Source: Micromonospora sonchi
GTDB lineage: Bacteria; Actinomycetota; Actinomycetes; Mycobacteriales; Micromonosporaceae
DNA: 64,000 nucleotides
Reading direction: 5' to 3'
NCBI RefSeq assembly: GCF_014646235.1
Contig: NZ_BMNB01000012.1
Span: 1-64,000, forward strand
This document shows, in pieces, positions 14,102 to 22,389 of this stretch. The first letter of the stretch is position 1, and each line of letters opens with the position of its first letter. Made by a program: the position numbers and the translations under genes. The notes under the pieces are model-generated. The model was not told where the DNA came from, searched no databases, and saw only the letters and a program-made list of their open reading frames with translations.

Positions 14102-15050
14102 CGGACACCGCCAGCGAGCGGTAGAGATCGTCCAGCGAGGGCTTACGGATCTCGATCTCGGTCACTGCGGCGGTCGCCGAACTCAGCAGCGTCACCAGCG
14201 CGCCGGTGGTGTCCATCGCAGACATCCGCACCTCGTCGTTCCCGAACCGTACCCGTACCTGTCCGGGCAGCTGCTCCAGCAGCTTGGCGCCGGTGCCGCG
14301 GGCGATCACCCGCCCGCGCCGGGCCACCGCGATGGTGGCCTGCAACTCGGTCAACTCCGGCAGGTAGTGGGTGGTGTAGATGACCGAGCCGCCCTCGGCC
14401 GCCCGGCCCTTGACCACGTCGAGCACCGCTTGCCGGGTCTCCGGATCGGCGCCCGCCGTGGGCTCGTCCAGCAACATCAACCGGGGCCGGTGGATCAGCG
14501 CCACGGCCGCCTGGGTACGCCGCTGCTGCCCGCCGGAGAGCACGCCGACCCGCCGGGCCATGATCTCGGTAAGCCGCAGGCCGACAGCCAGCTCGTCGAT
14601 CTCCCTGCGCAGCGCGCGGCGGCGCAGCCCGTTGACGCCGCCGAACAGCTGCAGGTGCTCCCGCACCGTGGCCGACGGATAGAGCGCGATGTGCTGTGGA
14701 CAGATCCCGACCAGACCTCGGCTCTGCATCGGGTCCGCGCCGTCGATCGTGATCCGGCCGCTGTCCGGCCGGATCAAGCTGGCCACCATCTCCAGAAATG
14801 TGGTCTTGCCCGCGCCGTTGTGGCCGACCAGGCCGACCACCTCCCCGGCCGCCACGGTCAGGCAGAAGCCGTCCAACGCCTGGACGTCGCCGTACCGTTT
14901 CCGTAGGTCCACTGCGGCGAGAACGATATCGTCGCCGGACTCCCGAGGATCTCCGTAATCCATGGCGGTCAGTGTCGCATGGGTGCCCTGGTCCGACGGG
15001 ACACCTCCGTTCGCCCCGGGCGGAGCCGCGGCCTCGACCAGCTCGTTCAC
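14091..15050 (-). CDS. ABC transporter ATP-binding protein
   Basis: This 319-residue ATPase has Walker A GHNGAGKTT, signature LSGGQQRR, Walker B LMLLDEPTAG and the H-loop IYTTHYLPEL. The DrrA-like layout and the following ABC-2 permease point to an efflux pair. I chose GTG 15050 because it overlaps the decarboxylase stop (GTGA), as elsewhere in this operon; ATG 14963 would remove a 29-residue unstructured extension and is the alternative. Confidence 0.92.
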   Translation of the reverse strand: MNELVEAAAPPGANGGVPSDQGTHATLTAMDYGDPRESGDDIVLAAVDLRKRYGDVQALDGFCLTVAAGEVVGLVGHNGAGKTTFLEMVASLIRPDSGRITIDGADPMQSRGLVGICPQHIALYPSATVREHLQLFGGVNGLRRRALRREIDELAVGLRLTEIMARRVGVLSGGQQRRTQAAVALIHRPRLMLLDEPTAGADPETRQAVLDVVKGRAAEGGSVIYTTHYLPELTELQATIAVARRGRVIARGTGAKLLEQLPGQVRVRFGNDEVRMSAMDTTGALVTLLSSATAAVTEIEIRKPSLDDLYRSLAVSDDR

Positions 15051-16267
15051 ACCAGCACCTCGACCGGCTCGGGATGGCTGAGGAAACGGACCGGGCTGGC
15101 GGTGAGCCCGTAGGCGCCCGCCTGAAACACCACGACCAGGTCGCCGGGACCGGTCCGCGGCAGCCGCACCGCTTTGCCGAGCAGGTCGAGCGGGGTGCAG
15201 AGCGAACCCACCACCGTCACCGTCTCCGGCTCGCCGTCGCCGAGCCGTCCGGCCGCCACCGGATAGTTGCGGCGGATCACCTGGCCAAAGTTGCCGGAGG
15301 CGGCGAGCTGGTGGTGCATCCCACCGTCCACCACCAGGTAGGTGGTGCCACGGGAGACCTTGCGGTCCACCACCCGGGTCACGTACACGCCCGCCTCGCC
15401 GACCAGGTACCGGCCCAGTTCGACGACCACCTCGGCGTCGCCGAGCAACGGGCGTACCACGTCGTCGAGCAGTCGCGCCAGGTTCGCCCCGATAGGCGCG
15501 AGGTCCAGCGGCCGGTCCTTCGGGAAGTACGGTATGCCGAAGCCGCCGCCGATGTTCAGGTGCCGGACCGGCCCCGGCGCCTCCGCGGCGAGCTTCACCA
15601 CCAGCTCGACCGTCCGGCGCTGCGCCTGGCAGATCCGCTCGGCGTCGAGGTTCTGCGAGCCGGCGAAGACGTGGAAGCCGTCGAACGCCAGCCCGTACCG
15701 GCCGATGGCGGCCAGCAGCTCCGGCACCCGCTCGGCGTCGGTGCCGAACTGCTGCGGGCCACCGCCCATGCGCATGCCGGAACCGGTCACCGCGAAGTCG
15801 GGATTGACCCGTACCGCCACGCTGGCCTGGATGCCGAGCCCCTCGCTCACCGCACGGAGCCGTTCCAGCTCGCCCGGCGACTCGACCTCCACGGTGACGC
15901 CCGCGGCGACCGCGGCGGACAGTTCCGCGGTGGTCTTGCCCGGTCCGGCGAAGCTGATCCGGTCCGCCGGAACCCCGGTGTCCAGCGCGTGCCGCATCTC
16001 CAGCGCGGAGGCCACGTCGAAGCCGTCGACCAGTTGGCCCAGGTGGGCCAGCAGCGCCGGCATCGGATTGGCCTTCACCGCGTAGCGCAGGTGCACCTCC
16101 GGCAGCGCCGCCCGCACCTGCGCCACCCGCTCGGTGACCAGGCGCCGGTCGTACGCGAAGAAGGGCGTACCACCCACCCGGGCGGCGAGCCGGTCGAGCG
16201 GGATCCCGCCGACGGTCAGCTGCCCCGAGCTCCACCGGTAGCCGTCCGGGATTCCGGGGGCGCTCAT
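15047..16267 (-). CDS. PLP-dependent decarboxylase, alanine racemase-fold (diaminopimelate/ornithine decarboxylase type)
   Basis: This 406-residue enzyme has the barrel-fold decarboxylase pattern: PLP lysine in YAVKANPMPALL, a HVFAGSQN histidine motif, the phosphate-binding loop NIGGGFGIPYF, and the second-subunit catalytic cysteine in GSLCTPLDLL. BtrK of butirosin, a member of this fold, decarboxylates glutamyl attached to a carrier protein, and exosortase-associated decarboxylases also sit beside an AMP ligase and ACP. The same three genes adjoin here, so an amino acid tethered to the neighbouring ACP is the likely substrate. ATG overlaps the ligase stop (ATGA). A free amino acid such as diaminopimelate, ornithine or lysine remains possible. 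Confidence 0.9.
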   Translation of the reverse strand: MSAPGIPDGYRWSSGQLTVGGIPLDRLAARVGGTPFFAYDRRLVTERVAQVRAALPEVHLRYAVKANPMPALLAHLGQLVDGFDVASALEMRHALDTGVPADRISFAGPGKTTAELSAAVAAGVTVEVESPGELERLRAVSEGLGIQASVAVRVNPDFAVTGSGMRMGGGPQQFGTDAERVPELLAAIGRYGLAFDGFHVFAGSQNLDAERICQAQRRTVELVVKLAAEAPGPVRHLNIGGGFGIPYFPKDRPLDLAPIGANLARLLDDVVRPLLGDAEVVVELGRYLVGEAGVYVTRVVDRKVSRGTTYLVVDGGMHHQLAASGNFGQVIRRNYPVAAGRLGDGEPETVTVVGSLCTPLDLLGKAVRLPRTGPGDLVVVFQAGAYGLTASPVRFLSHPEPVEVLV

Positions 16268-17892
16268 GACGCCCCGCCATCGACACCGAGCTGCCGCCGC
16301 AGCTCGACCCGGTCGAACTTGCCGTTCGGCGAGCGGGGCAACTGACCCCGGATCACCACCTCACGAGGGCGCTGATATCCAGGCAGCGCCCCGGACAGCG
16401 CGGTGCGCAGCGTTCGCTCGTCGGTGTCGCCGGCGACCACCAGCACGATGTGTTCGCCGATCTGCTCGTCCGGTCGGCCCAGCGCCACCGCCTCGACGAC
16501 CAGGCCGGTGGCGTACGCCGCCTCCTCGATCTCGGTGGGACTGACCCGGTAGCCGCACGTCTTGATCATCTCGTCGGTACGGCCGACGAAGTAGAGGAAA
16601 TCCTCCTCGTCCCGGTACGCCACGTCGCCGGACCAGACCGCTGTCTCCGGCCGGCCGCAGTCGGCGCGGGCGTCCCGTACGCCCTCGGGTACCGGCCGGA
16701 ACCGCATCGCGGTGCGCTCGGGATCGTTCCAGTAGCCCCGGGCCACCAGTGCGCCGCGCTGGACGATCTCGCCGTGCTCGTACGGCCCGCAGACCGAGCC
16801 GTCCGGGCGTACGACGAGGACCTCTGCTTCGGGCACCGCCTTGCCGATCGAGGCGGGGCGGCGGTCCACCTCGTCTGGATCCAGGTAGGTGGCCCGGAAC
16901 GCCTCGGTCAGCCCGTACATCAAGAACGGCCGGGCCGAGGGGAACAGCGACCGCAGCCGATCCAGAGTGGTCTTCGACATCCGGCCGCCGGTGTTGGCGA
17001 AGTAACGCAGCTGGCCGGTTGCGGCGGCCGGCCAGTCCGCCGACGCCAGCTTGATCCACAGCGGTGGTACGCCGGTGAGGCCGGTTACCCGGTGCCGCGC
17101 GCAGGCCTTGACGACCTCGCCGGGCAGCAGGAAGTTCACCAGCACCACGTGGCCGCCGGCGATCAGGGTGGTGGTGAGCTGGCTGAGACCCGCGTCGAAG
17201 CTGAGCGGCAGCACCGCCAGGATCACGTCCTGGGCGGTGTGACCGAGATAGCTGGCCACGCTCCGGGCACCGACGATCAGGTTCCGGTGGGTCAGCACCA
17301 CGCCTTTCGGGCCGCCGGTGCTGCCCGAGGTGTAGAGGATCGCCGCGACGTCCTCGTCGATCACCCGGACCGCGTCGGTGTCGGGGCCGTCCAGCGAATC
17401 CCACCCGACGGTTCGCCACGACACCCCGGGCGGCCCGCCGTCCGCCCCCGCGTCGACCGCCGTTCCGTCGCCCGGTGCCCGGGTGTCGCGGGAGCCGACC
17501 AGGATGATGTGCTCGATCGAGGCGACACCGCGCAGTTCGTCCCTGCTGGTGTCGTACCGGTCCGGCGTCGTGACGATCGCGGTGGCCGCGCAGTCCGCGG
17601 CGACGTGGCCGAGCTGCCGGGGCCGGAAGACCGGGTTCGCCGGCACCACGACGGCGCCGATCCGGGCCACGGCCAGCAGCGCGACCACCGTCTCCAGGCG
17701 CTTCTCGAGGAAGATCACGACCCGGTCGCCCCGGCGGATGCCCAGCCCACGCAACCCGGCCCCAGCCCGGGTGACCGAATCGCGCAACTGCCGGTAGGTC
17801 AGCGTCGCGTCCCGGAACGTCACCGCCGGCCGCTCCGGCTCACCACAACCGATCAGGTCGTCGAGCCGGCCCGGCGCGGCCAGGGCGCTCAA
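16264..17892 (-). CDS. AMP-dependent acyl/aminoacyl-ACP ligase (ANL superfamily)
   Basis: This ligase of about 542 residues has the ANL core motifs LYTSGSTGGPKGVVLTHRN, YGLTEAFR, SGDVAYRDEEDFLYFVGR and the C-terminal lysine in PRSPNGKFDRVELR. It resembles the acyl-CoA ligases linked to exosortase systems in domain layout and in its neighbours. It should adenylate an amino or carboxylic acid and load it onto the ACP encoded just upstream. A TTG at 17892 overlaps the ACP stop as TTGA, matching the ATGA and GTGA couplings in the rest of this operon, so I prefer it to the ATG at 17940, which would overlap the ACP gene by 52 bases. Confidence 0.91.
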   Translation of the reverse strand: MSALAAPGRLDDLIGCGEPERPAVTFRDATLTYRQLRDSVTRAGAGLRGLGIRRGDRVVIFLEKRLETVVALLAVARIGAVVVPANPVFRPRQLGHVAADCAATAIVTTPDRYDTSRDELRGVASIEHIILVGSRDTRAPGDGTAVDAGADGGPPGVSWRTVGWDSLDGPDTDAVRVIDEDVAAILYTSGSTGGPKGVVLTHRNLIVGARSVASYLGHTAQDVILAVLPLSFDAGLSQLTTTLIAGGHVVLVNFLLPGEVVKACARHRVTGLTGVPPLWIKLASADWPAAATGQLRYFANTGGRMSKTTLDRLRSLFPSARPFLMYGLTEAFRATYLDPDEVDRRPASIGKAVPEAEVLVVRPDGSVCGPYEHGEIVQRGALVARGYWNDPERTAMRFRPVPEGVRDARADCGRPETAVWSGDVAYRDEEDFLYFVGRTDEMIKTCGYRVSPTEIEEAAYATGLVVEAVALGRPDEQIGEHIVLVVAGDTDERTLRTALSGALPGYQRPREVVIRGQLPRSPNGKFDRVELRRQLGVDGGAS

Positions 17893-18173
17893 TTCTCGCC
17901 GCGCTGATCGGGCGGCAGAACGGCGGCCACCGTCTGCCACAGGGTGCCGACCGTGCTGAAACTCTCCTGGTCGAGCAGCTCGTCCGGAAGTTGGAGCTGA
18001 TAGCCCTCCTCCACCGCGGCGAGCAGCTGCACCACGCCCATCGAGTCCAGGCCGAGTACGGCCAGGTCGTCGTCGGCGGAGAGTTCGGCGTCGTCGGCGT
18101 ACGGCAGGTACGGCCGCACGATCTCCTGGAATCTCCGGGGTACCTGTCCGATCGTCCCTGTCTCAGCCGTCAT
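17889..18173 (-). CDS. Discrete acyl carrier protein
   Basis: This 94-residue carrier protein has the phosphopantetheine serine in LGLDSMGVVQLL. It is the first gene of the - strand operon and is coupled to the ligase, so it is the probable acceptor of the activated acid and the platform on which the decarboxylase acts. It differs from the FkbJ-like ACP (DSM here, NSL there), which argues for two separate building-block routes. Confidence 0.92.
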   Translation of the reverse strand: MTAETGTIGQVPRRFQEIVRPYLPYADDAELSADDDLAVLGLDSMGVVQLLAAVEEGYQLQLPDELLDQESFSTVGTLWQTVAAVLPPDQRGEN

Positions 18174-18388
18174 GATCTCACCTCGGGTCGGTGGGAGGTC
18201 CGTTCGCCGAGCAGCGAAGCAGACGGGCCTTTCTCGGCGCTATCACGGCCTTATCCTCGCGACCGCCACCTGTCGGGCACCGTCGCGCCACCGTCAGTGA
18301 CATCGACGATTGGTTCGGCATAGCGCCGCGATGTCCGGGGCGCGGATGCTGTGGCCGCCACCGAAGGGTGTATGGAGGAGGCTTCGCC
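18174..18388 (+). promoter_or_regulatory. Divergent promoter region between the ACP operon and the LuxR-type regulator
   Basis: This 215-base gap separates the - strand ACP gene from the + strand regulator and must hold promoters for both. No perfect long palindrome is obvious. A strong ribosome binding site (GGAGGAGG from 18374) decides the regulator start. The arrangement suggests that the regulator acts on this region, but no operator could be defined by eye. Confidence 0.5.
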
Positions 18389-19270
18389 ATGTTGTCGAAC
18401 GGGGAACTGGCCACCCGCGCCGAGCGGGCGGTGTTCGTCCACCGCGCGCTGATCGACCGGCTCTGGCAGAGCCTCGACGTCACCGCCCACACGCTCCCGG
18501 CCGACCCGCCCCGCCCGGCCGGCGTACCCCCGGCGGTCGCCGGGCCGGTCCCCGCGGTCGACTGGGTGGTCGGCGAGGCCGAGGTCCACGGCCTGCTCAG
18601 GCTCGCGCTGGACGACTGCCGCGACGAGGTCCTGATGCTGCACTCGTCGGCGGAGAGCATGGAACTGGTCGACCTGCTGACCGGCCATCCCGACCGCCGG
18701 GCCGCCATCCGAGCGCTGTGCCCGCACGGGTACCGGGCCGACTTCGCCGACCGGGCGCGCGCGCTGCGGCTGATCGAAGGCGGCGGACAGGTGCGAACGG
18801 TCGCCCAGCTGGCCCAGAACGCGGTCATCTTCGACCGCGGGCTGGCGGTCCTGCTCGGTACCACCGAGAACGGGCTGCCGACCGCGCAGCGGATCCGCGA
18901 CCACAACCTCGTGAGCTGCCTGGTCGGCCTCTTCGACCAACTGTGGGACGGTGGCGTGCCGTTCAGCTCCGAACAGAGCGGTTACGAGCCGGTCGTCGAC
19001 GACCTGCGGTACGCCCTCGCGCAGTTGATGGCCCAGGGTTTCACGGACGAGGTGATCGCCCGCAAGCTCGGCATGTCGATACGAACCTGCCGGCGGCACG
19101 TCGCCGCGTTGCTGCGCAGCCTGGACTCGGTCAGCCGGTTCCAGGCTGGAGTGCAGGCCGCCAGCTGGCTCCGGCCGGACTGGGTGTCGTCGGTGGACGT
19201 GGCAGCACCGGTCGACGGGTTGTCACCGCTCGACGGGGCATTGCTGACGGCGTCGGCGAAGGCGGCGTGA
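18389..19270 (+). CDS. LuxR-family (HTH) transcriptional regulator with PLD-like sensor region
   Basis: This 293-residue regulator ends in a LuxR-type helix-turn-helix (about residues 205-265: LAQLMAQGFTDEVIARKLGM, RTCRRHVAALLRSLD). The N-terminal part (1-190) resembles the phospholipase-D-like or TrmB-like sensor region of other actinomycete LuxR regulators, with a conserved HSSAESMELV stretch but no clear catalytic HKD motif. ATG 18389 follows GGAGGAGG. It lies 4 bases before the condensation-domain gene, so the two are co-transcribed, and it is divergent from the ACP operon. It is probably the cluster-situated regulator. Confidence 0.85.
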   Translation: MLSNGELATRAERAVFVHRALIDRLWQSLDVTAHTLPADPPRPAGVPPAVAGPVPAVDWVVGEAEVHGLLRLALDDCRDEVLMLHSSAESMELVDLLTGHPDRRAAIRALCPHGYRADFADRARALRLIEGGGQVRTVAQLAQNAVIFDRGLAVLLGTTENGLPTAQRIRDHNLVSCLVGLFDQLWDGGVPFSSEQSGYEPVVDDLRYALAQLMAQGFTDEVIARKLGMSIRTCRRHVAALLRSLDSVSRFQAGVQAASWLRPDWVSSVDVAAPVDGLSPLDGALLTASAKAA

Positions 19271-19274
19271 CAAG

Positions 19275-21023
19275 ATGAGCGGAAGCGTGGTGCTGGAGCC
19301 GCGGCGTTCCGGCTTGACGTCCGGGCCGGACGCGGTGGTGCGCTTCGCCGGCCTGCGAGCCCGCGAAAGCGCGCTGACCCTCGGCCAGCTCAACATCCTC
19401 AAGTGGATCGAGGATGCCCCGGATTCGTTCGACACGACGCTCGGCAGCGCGCTGGTCTTCCCCGACGGCACCCGCCTGGCCGACGTGGTGGACACCTTCG
19501 CCGCCCTGATCGCCCGGTACGAAGGGCTGCGCACGGTGTTCGACCTCGGCGACCGGTCGCGACAGCGGGTGCTGGGCAGCGGTGCGCTGCCGATCGCGAC
19601 CTACCACGTCGGATCAGGCGGGTCTGAACCGGCCGACCGGGACGCCGTCGCCGCCGAACTGGAACGCCGGTGGGCGCCCGGCCTGGGCTGCGGTCCCGGG
19701 CACCTGCCGATATGGGTCGTGCTGGCGATGCGCGACGGGCAGGTGCTGGCCGGCCACGTACGGCTCTCGCACCTGGTCGTCGACCTCCAGGGAATGGCAC
19801 TGCTGGGCCGCGACTTCTACGAGATGATCGGCGACCCGGCCACCCGGGTGCCCGGCCCGCCGCGCCACCAGCCGGTCGACCAGGCGCTACAGGAGGGTGA
19901 GCCGAGGCTGCGCCGCCGGGTGGACCGTGCGCTGCGCTACCGCCAGGGGTTGCTGTACCAGATGCCGGCCTGCCTGTACCCGGCGCCGCGCGGCACCGGG
20001 ACGGGCGAGTCGGTCGCCGTCAACCTGCGGTCCCCGGCGGCGGCCCTGGCGCTGCGGCGACTGGCGGCGCGTACCGGCCGCAGCCGACCGAGCGCCGTGC
20101 TCGCCGCCGTCTGCGCGCTGCTCGCCCAGCGGACCGGTTCGCCGGACGTGGTCTTCCCCACGCTTGCCAGCAACCGGTTCGAGCGACATCTGCGCGACCA
20201 TGTCGGCACGCTGGTGCAGACCGTGCTGACCCGGGTGACGGTCGGCACGGCGAACTTCGACGAAGTGATCCGGCGGGCCTGGCTGGCGGTGGTGGCCGCC
20301 AGCGAGCGGGGCATGTACGACGTGGACCGGCGCGTCGAGATCGACCGCCGGGTCAGCTCGGAGCGAGGCATCCACTTCAGTTTCGAGCCGCTGTTCAACA
20401 GCCCGATGGTGGACCGGGCCGACGAGCGCCCGCCGCCGACCGCCGAGCAGCCGCGCTCGGCACTGGCCGCCACCACCGTGTCCCGGGAGTCGATGCGGCG
20501 CACCCTCACCCTTCTCCGCTTCGACCTGCGAGAATACGACGACGTGATGGACCTGCGGCTCTGGACCGGCGACACGAGCCGAGTGTCGGCCGACGCCGTC
20601 GAGTCGATGCTACGCGCGGTGGAGCGGGTGCTGGTGCTGGCCGCCGAGTCCGACCTGGACCACACGGCGCTGGCGCGGGCGTTGGCGGTCCCGCCGCCGC
20701 CGTCCGGGCCGGACTGGCGCTACGATGATTCGAGCTGGGTGGAGCTCCCCGAGATGCGGCGGATGCTGGCCGACACCTTCGGCCCGGGACGCACGCTGCT
20801 CCTCCCGGAGCGGGACGGCCGGCAGCTCGTCGCGTACCTGGTGGCGAGCGAGTCGGTGACGACCCCGGAACAGGCGCATGCCGCCTGCCTGGCCGCGCTG
20901 CCGGGCCGGCACACAGCGCTGGCGCCGCGCCACTACGTCCTGTTCCGGGCGGCGCCGGACGATCCGACCGACCCGGCCGCCTGGCGGTCGCCGCTGATGG
21001 AAGGATCGGGCCGGAGCGGGTAG
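19275..21023 (+). CDS. Stand-alone condensation-domain-like protein
   Basis: This 582-residue protein resembles a free-standing NRPS condensation (C) domain: an N-terminal LTLGQLNILKWI stretch, FAALIARYEGLRTVFDL and a late NLRSPAAALALRR region occur in the usual order. The catalytic HHxxxDG motif appears as SHLVVDLQG, so the second histidine and the aspartate remain but the first histidine and the glycine do not. No adenylation or carrier domain is attached. Such proteins can form amide or ester bonds in trans, or can be inactive. It follows the regulator by 4 bases. It may join the amine-bearing acyl-ACP to the polyketide or release the product; this is speculation. Confidence 0.75.
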   Translation: MSGSVVLEPRRSGLTSGPDAVVRFAGLRARESALTLGQLNILKWIEDAPDSFDTTLGSALVFPDGTRLADVVDTFAALIARYEGLRTVFDLGDRSRQRVLGSGALPIATYHVGSGGSEPADRDAVAAELERRWAPGLGCGPGHLPIWVVLAMRDGQVLAGHVRLSHLVVDLQGMALLGRDFYEMIGDPATRVPGPPRHQPVDQALQEGEPRLRRRVDRALRYRQGLLYQMPACLYPAPRGTGTGESVAVNLRSPAAALALRRLAARTGRSRPSAVLAAVCALLAQRTGSPDVVFPTLASNRFERHLRDHVGTLVQTVLTRVTVGTANFDEVIRRAWLAVVAASERGMYDVDRRVEIDRRVSSERGIHFSFEPLFNSPMVDRADERPPPTAEQPRSALAATTVSRESMRRTLTLLRFDLREYDDVMDLRLWTGDTSRVSADAVESMLRAVERVLVLAAESDLDHTALARALAVPPPPSGPDWRYDDSSWVELPEMRRMLADTFGPGRTLLLPERDGRQLVAYLVASESVTTPEQAHAACLAALPGRHTALAPRHYVLFRAAPDDPTDPAAWRSPLMEGSGRSG

Positions 21024-21171
21024 CGACGCCGGCCCGGCGGCGAGACTCGGCCGGAGCCCTCCGGGTCCAGCAGCAGACGCCCGAACGTGGCAAGGACGGG
21101 CTGCGGGAGACCGATTGTTCGGACAGCCGCGCGCCTCGTCGCCCGGGACTCGGGTAGCCTTGTGGCTCGGC

Positions 21172-21243
21172 GGGCCGCTAGCTCAATGGCAGAGCTGCTG
21201 ACTTTTAATCAGTAGGTTCGGGGTTCGAGCCCCCGGCGGCCCA
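21172..21243 (+). tRNA. tRNA-Lys (anticodon TTT)
   Basis: The sequence folds as a cloverleaf. Acceptor arm GGGCCGC pairs with GCGGCCC, the D stem is GCTC/GAGC, anticodon stem GCTGA/TCAGT encloses loop CTTTTAA, and the T loop is GGTTCGAGC. CCA is not encoded. It sits directly at the end of the biosynthetic cluster. Confidence 0.95.
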
Positions 21244-21384
21244 CTCCTCCGCAGGTCAGAGGCCCTTCCGCGCGCTGGCTGAGCCGCGATCCCGGCGTAC
21301 AGCAGCGAAGTGCAGCATCGGCCAGGAGTGAGGCAGCAAGGCCTACCCGTGGTACGAGCTTCTGTACCGGCCCTGGAGGTGGTC

Positions 21385-21539
21385 ATGCGGACCGTGAATT
21401 TCACCCAGCTGAAGGAGACCGAGTACCTCCTGCGCAGCCCGAGCAACGCCGCCGCGCTCCGCCGCTCGATCGCGGAGCTTGAGCAGGGCGACACGGCCGA
21501 GCGGTAGTTGACCGACCCGGACGCCCGGCGGGACGCCGC
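21385..21539 (+). pseudogene. Decayed YefM-type antitoxin (3' half)
   Basis: The ORF 21385-21507 has a good ribosome binding site (GGAGG at 21374) and encodes 40 residues, including KETEYLLRSPSNAAALRRSI, which matches the C-terminal half of Phd/YefM-family antitoxins as I know them. The DNA-binding N-terminal half is missing. The frame continues past the TAG at 21505 as LTDPDARRDAA, which resembles the usual YefM ending after ERE; a GAG to TAG change would explain the stop. It is therefore a double relic: 5' truncated and nonsense mutated. A short functional peptide cannot be excluded. Confidence 0.6.
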
Positions 21540-21635
21540 GTGCGGCTGGTATTCACCGCGACGGCGTGAAGCCAGTACCTCAGTCACACGGACCGCAAGC
21601 TGATCAAGCGCATCCAGGACCTGATCGCTGCAGTC
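21540..21635 (+). pseudogene. Decayed YoeB-type toxin (5' end)
   Basis: Directly after the antitoxin relic, the frame from GTG 21540 reads RLVFTATA, a TGA at 21567, then SQYLSHTDRKLIKRIQDLIA. YoeB toxins have RLVFT, a tryptophan and YL...DRK..KRI.. in this order, so the TGA probably replaces a TGG codon. The frame loses similarity at about 21635 and the catalytic C-terminal part is absent. Position and order match yefM-yoeB operons. Confidence 0.6.
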
Positions 21636-21639
21636 ATTG

Positions 21640-22058
21640 GTCGAGCGTCTGGCCGAGTCGCTTGAGCGCGTCGCGGGTGGCAGCCCGAGGAGACCACGGT
21701 ATAGATCTCCATGGCCGCCACCGCAAAATCAGAAACAGGTGCGGAATGATCAAAAATGCTTTGGACGTAAGGTCTGCCGTTTGGCCTGGTAAATCACGCA
21801 GTCGGTGCCAAGCGGCACACCGTTCCCAAGCCGCGTGTTCCTGGCCGGGCAATCACAATGACTCGGTGAGGATGCGACGACGGCCGAGATGGCATGGCGA
21901 CTTCCCCGCGTGTGGGCATGACTGGCGCGATCGCGTTCGCTGGCAAGATGCCTTGGTGCCCGTGGGGCAAGGAACCACTTGTCAGCTGGAATCGAATCGA
22001 ACCACAACGGTCGATCAACTGGTGCTGCGTGGGCGCGTGACTACGGTATGTTCACCGC
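21640..22058. other. Intergenic stretch without a recognisable gene
   Basis: These roughly 420 bases have lower GC than their surroundings and no ORF with actinomycete codon bias. Open frames on both strands look random. Apart from the end of the toxin relic, nothing is recognised. A promoter for the WXG100-like gene should lie near the right end. Confidence 0.5.
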
Positions 22059-22079
22059 GTGAGCGGGGGAGGCCAGCAG

Positions 22080-22382
22080 GTGACAGAAATGCGGGTCGAT
22101 CCGGAGGTGCTGACAAAAGCAGGCGTTGTCTGCGGGGACCTACGCGACGGCTTGCGACGCAGCGCTGCGGACGTTGATGACGAAACGCTGGCGGCGGTTG
22201 CGGGCCTGCCGGGGTGGCGCACCCGGGCAGCGCTGGAGCAGGTGGCGGTGTCCTGGCAGGACGATCTGAGGAAACTCATGGGATACCTGTCGACCCTGAG
22301 CGAGGCGTTCAACGAGTGTGCGAGGGATTACCGCTACAGCGACAGCACGGCCGCCGCCCGGTTCGACATTCGCGGCCGGTGA
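22080..22382 (+). CDS. WXG100-like / ESX-associated small protein
   Basis: This helical protein of 100 residues (MTEMRVDPEVLTKAGVVCGD at the start) resembles the small proteins that precede alpha/beta hydrolases of the DUF1023 type in actinomycetes and share the helical-hairpin length of WXG100 proteins; a GW pair occurs in LPGWRTRAAL. I chose GTG 22080 because GGGGGAGG lies about 8 bases upstream; GTG 22059 is the alternative. It ends 7 bases before the next gene and is probably co-transcribed with it. Secretion by an ESX system is only a possibility. Confidence 0.7.
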   Translation: MTEMRVDPEVLTKAGVVCGDLRDGLRRSAADVDDETLAAVAGLPGWRTRAALEQVAVSWQDDLRKLMGYLSTLSEAFNECARDYRYSDSTAAARFDIRGR

Positions 22383-22389
22383 GGGTCCG

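Noticed and set aside
21566..22177. + strand ORF of 203 codons after the toxin relic
   Set aside because: It starts inside the YoeB relic in another frame, has no ribosome binding site and poor codon bias, and overlaps the WXG100-like gene.
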